A stretch of DNA of 10,053 nt from Hamiltosporidium magnivora (Eukaryota > Microsporidia > Dubosqiidae): the NCBI GenBank assembly GCA_004325065.1, contig PITI01000638.1, positions 1-10,053 of the forward strand. Reading direction: 5' to 3'. Position numbers and translations under genes: made by a program. Shown one piece after another: positions 7,635-10,053 of this stretch (the first letter of the stretch is position 1; each line of letters starts with the position of its first letter). The notes below the pieces were generated by a model, which did no database searches, was not told the DNA's origin, and worked only from the letters and a program-made list of their open reading frames with translations.

Positions 7635-9035
7635 CATTTTTTTCGTTAAAGACTAATTTAAGAAAATGTCTAATTTGCAAATTAAATTACTTTTTTGGGT
7701 TCTTCTTCAGCTTATTATTTGTAATTAATTCAAAAAGATAATTTGATAATATTCATCAAGCGTCTTGTGAAAATGAATTTGTAAAGAATTATAATAATCA
7801 CAGGTGCAATGTATTTCATAGAATCAAGTTTTATTGAACATATTTTTAACTTGAAATTAAATATCCTTAACCTAATATATGATCATTTATGATTTGAAGG
7901 AAAATGAATAACTTAATTACATAAATTTTTATACAGTAAAGAATTATAGAGACAAAATTTATCTTAAATATTATTTTTAACAGTTTTTTTGTATTTGCAT
8001 TTTAAATTGTCTGTTAAACAAATTATACGAATTGTATTATTTTGTCTTTGATATTTTCACACCTGTATTAAATGATTAATTTGAAGTTAAATATTTTTCC
8101 AAGATATTTCTTTAAATATTCTAAAAAAATGCTCTAATTTACTTTAATGTGTATCGAAAATTTACCCTTATCTATCTGCATGTAACACTTTTTTTTCTAT
8201 TTTATCTAATAGAATAATATATGGTAAATTTTACTCCAAATGAGGTAGAAACAATAGACTATTATATTAGGTATGATTAAAAATTATAGAATATGTAGCG
8301 TTTCTGAGTCATAATTATAAATATGACCTTATGATCTGCAAATATAAATTTTGGGTTTTACTCCTATCAGTTTAAGTAATTTTAAGATTAATTCACAACC
8401 AGGAGGTATATGTTTAGTTTTTTTTAATCTAAAGTCATGTTTTTGGTTGGTTATGATATGGTAGAATATCTTTCGCGATCAACTACATTTTGTCAAAACG
8501 TTATAATATTTTTCAAGGTAATTGATCTAAATTGTTTCTAATATTAAACTTTAAATGTTTGAATATGCAGTGCATAAACACAAAAATCTAATTGTAATGT
8601 TATGATCAATTTGATTTTTCTTAATTTTCGTACATTACGAATAATTCTGATAAACATTCAGTGACAACTTGTGAAATTTTACAACATTTAAGACAATTTC
8701 TTACCCTGCCAAGTTAATATTAACACCATACCAGTTTCTCTGTCACTTTAATAAATTGACAGGAATTTAAAAATGTGCGACGGATTTGGTTGCTACCGAT
8801 CAATCGTTTTCCGCTTGTCTCTTACACAATCTTGTATCTTAACGAATAAACCATTGTTTTCAGTTCTTTCTTTATTAAATGTTAGATACTTCTCTAAAAT
8901 AATGACGTAAAACACTATTTACGAATGTAAGTAATATGAAACATCGTTTAGAGAGACAGCCAAATTTATAGTGCTTATCCAAAGGATAAAATGCCCAAAT
9001 CTTCACAAAACCAGAATACTTTAATTTAATAGAAA
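7635..9035. other. Intergenic region, no gene recognised
   Basis: About 1.4 kb without an open frame of note. Most is 20% G+C or lower. A patch at 8701-8830 rises to about 33-42% G+C by hand count (25 of 60 in 8761-8820) and is likely an old insertion. The frames through it, including a 45-codon ATG frame at 8773-8910, match nothing I know. A short hairpin GTCATA/TATGAC occurs at 8308-8327, and an imperfect inverted repeat (TCACAACCA at 8393 and TGGTTATGA at 8448) flanks the AGGAGGTATA stretch. No RNA gene is visible. Confidence 0.55.
7671..7684. repeat. 14-base palindrome downstream of the LRR gene
   Basis: TAATTTGCAAATTA is a perfect palindrome beginning 37 bases after the stop codon. CTAATTT also occurs at 7652, so the left arm is partly duplicated. 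It could form a hairpin in the 3' untranslated region; no AATAAA is seen between the stop codon and it. The sequence is A/T-rich, so it could be chance. Confidence 0.25.
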
Positions 9036-9889
9036 ATGTTAAAAATTATAAAAGCATTGTAGTAGAAAAGAAAGGATTGCAGATGTGTACATAACTTTGA
9101 CATATTAACTATTGAAGAGAGAAAAAATCAAATGATTTTTGAGGGAAGATCAAAAGAAGATTGAGCACTGTATGACCTGGAAAGAACTATTTAAAATTTG
9201 CAGGATTTACATGTCAAAATTCTGCATAATAGTCGAACTTATTCGGAATGAAAATAAATCCAAAGTATAAAAACATCACAAAGAAACCAATAGTAACATC
9301 TAAATATAGCTTCTGTCGAAATAAAAAAACACTGTCATAAAAAAATATTGGAAGACTGATATTACAGAAAAACATCAATACAATAGTCAAGTCGATCTAT
9401 TCGACATGCAGTCACAATCTGATGATTAATACAAATCCATACTTATTCCAAGATAATTTTATGTAATTTATTCAACTTCAAACTCTTGAGCAAAAGAGAT
9501 GAAAGAAAGTAGCTTATATACTTTTGGATATTTTTGCCAGTTTCAAGTCACTTTATTTTGCAAAGTAATAAATCCAGAGAAAATGCTAATAATTTTATTA
9601 CCAAACTATGTAAATTTTGGCTCATTTTAAACTTGTTGTATGAAAAAAATCATGTTTTAAAAATTAGAGATATGTAGAACGTGAAAATCAAGACCTAGAT
9701 AATATGCTTAATACTTGGATAAAAGAAAAAAATAGCAGAAAATGGTCAGAAGCTTACGTTTCGTTCAGAGTATGCATAATAGAGCTTATCATATTGACAT
9801 TAAATTACAGTCAGTATTTTCATATATTTGGAACAAAGTACAAAGTTAATCTAAAAAATTTTCTACCTAGAGACGTTCTGTTAATATAA
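9036..9889 (+). pseudogene. Decayed DDE integrase (GIN/gypsy-type, 'KRAB-A2-like')
   Basis: Remains of an integrase/transposase that joins element ends to target DNA; now broken by several frameshifts and stops. In order: a zinc-finger start with His codons at 9210 and 9225 (H-x4-H, then NSR); in another frame KYKNIT (9263-9280) and FCRNKKTLS (9311-9337), where Cys at 9314 fits the second Cys of C-x2-C and the first is now Tyr (9305); QVDLFDMQSQ (9388-9417) with the first catalytic Asp at 9394 and a TAA at 9427; IQLQTLEQKR (9470-9499) and VAYILLDIFA (9509-9538); ILQSNKSRE (9555-9581), where the second Asp of QSDNG is Asn at 9567; VERENQDLDNMLNTW (9674-9718) with the glutamate at 9677; then the tail FGTKYKVNLKNFLPRDVL ending at TAA 9887-9889. 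Asn to Glu codon distance is 110 bases, against 108 for D-x35-E. The start near 9036 (ATG) is less certain; YDLE (9171-9182) running almost directly into KELF (9181-9192) suggests an internal deletion. Confidence 0.85.
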
Positions 9890-9969
9890 TCTGTTAAAAA
9901 GACTCTGAAGTAATATTTGAAGTGCAAAAAATTCAATTATGTACAAAAAGGTACCCTATAACACGAACC

Positions 9970-10009
9970 ACCTAACATAATAATAAGGTTTTATCTTCAT
10001 TTGTTAGGT
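9970..10009. repeat. Inverted repeat ACCTAACA / TGTTAGGT downstream of the integrase
   Basis: ACCTAACA (9970-9977) and TGTTAGGT (10002-10009) are perfect 8-base complements around 24 bases of AT-rich sequence. They lie about 80-120 bases after the end of the integrase fossil. The right arm begins TGTTAGG, which is the style of an LTR or Ginger-type terminus, but no polypurine tract precedes it. It could mark the end of the element or be a chance hairpin. Confidence 0.3.
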
Positions 10010-10036
10010 ATGACTAATATTAAACTATGTTTATCT

Positions 10037-10053
10037 AAACCGAGTTCTGGTTT
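10037..10053. repeat. Short inverted repeat at the window edge
   Basis: AAACC (10037-10041) and GGTTT (10049-10053) surround GAGTTCT. The right arm touches the end of the window, so the repeat may be longer. With the inverted repeat just upstream, this may belong to the terminal region of the element that carried the integrase. Little weight on its own. Confidence 0.2.

Noticed and set aside
8401..8406. AGGAGG, a Shine-Dalgarno-like sequence
   Set aside because: No open frame follows, and the window is eukaryotic in character, so a bacterial ribosome binding site has no meaning here.
8773..8910. 45-codon ATG frame in the GC-richer patch
   Set aside because: It is too short, has no recognisable motif, and the neighbouring frames are equally uninformative.

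Overview
The window is very AT-rich DNA (most stretches near 20% G+C by hand count) with one long intact gene, no introns evident and several decayed mobile elements. A secreted-type leucine-rich-repeat (LRR) protein, integrase fossils of the kind often annotated 'KRAB-A domain-containing protein 2-like', hAT-type transposon ends and a gene-poor, repeat-littered layout together suggest a large-genome microsporidian parasite, with Hamiltosporidium-like genomes the best analogy. This is inference: no rRNA, tRNA or conserved housekeeping gene is present to confirm it.

Layout. Positions 1 to about 353 form an island of about 41% G+C with a sharp edge against about 19% G+C DNA. On the minus strand it has the shape of the start of a long terminal repeat (TG start, TATA box near position 50), cut by the window edge. 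From 354 to 5441 is about 5 kb without a convincing gene. It holds an unexplained open frame crossing the island edge (283-615), a short minus-strand stretch resembling a retroelement integrase C-terminus (2496-2624), a few palindromes, and the terminal piece of a hAT-family DNA transposon (about 4878-4925).

The only intact gene is at 5442-7634 (+). It encodes 730 residues: an N-terminal hydrophobic signal-like segment, a helical region that may include a BTB-like fold, and an irregular LRR array in the C-terminal half. It probably belongs to an expanded family of species-specific secreted or surface proteins; partner and function are unknown.

From 7635 to about 9035 nothing is identifiable apart from a palindrome just after the stop codon and a GC-richer patch at 8700-8830. 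From about 9036 to 9889 (+) lies a heavily mutated integrase/transposase. Its zinc finger, first catalytic Asp, mutated second Asp (now Asn), glutamate and C-terminal tail can still be read in order by switching frames. It is a pseudogene and would be missed by ORF calling except for its last 61 codons.

No operon or pathway connects these features. The window is best read as a lone lineage-specific secreted LRR gene in a graveyard of at least three kinds of transposable element.
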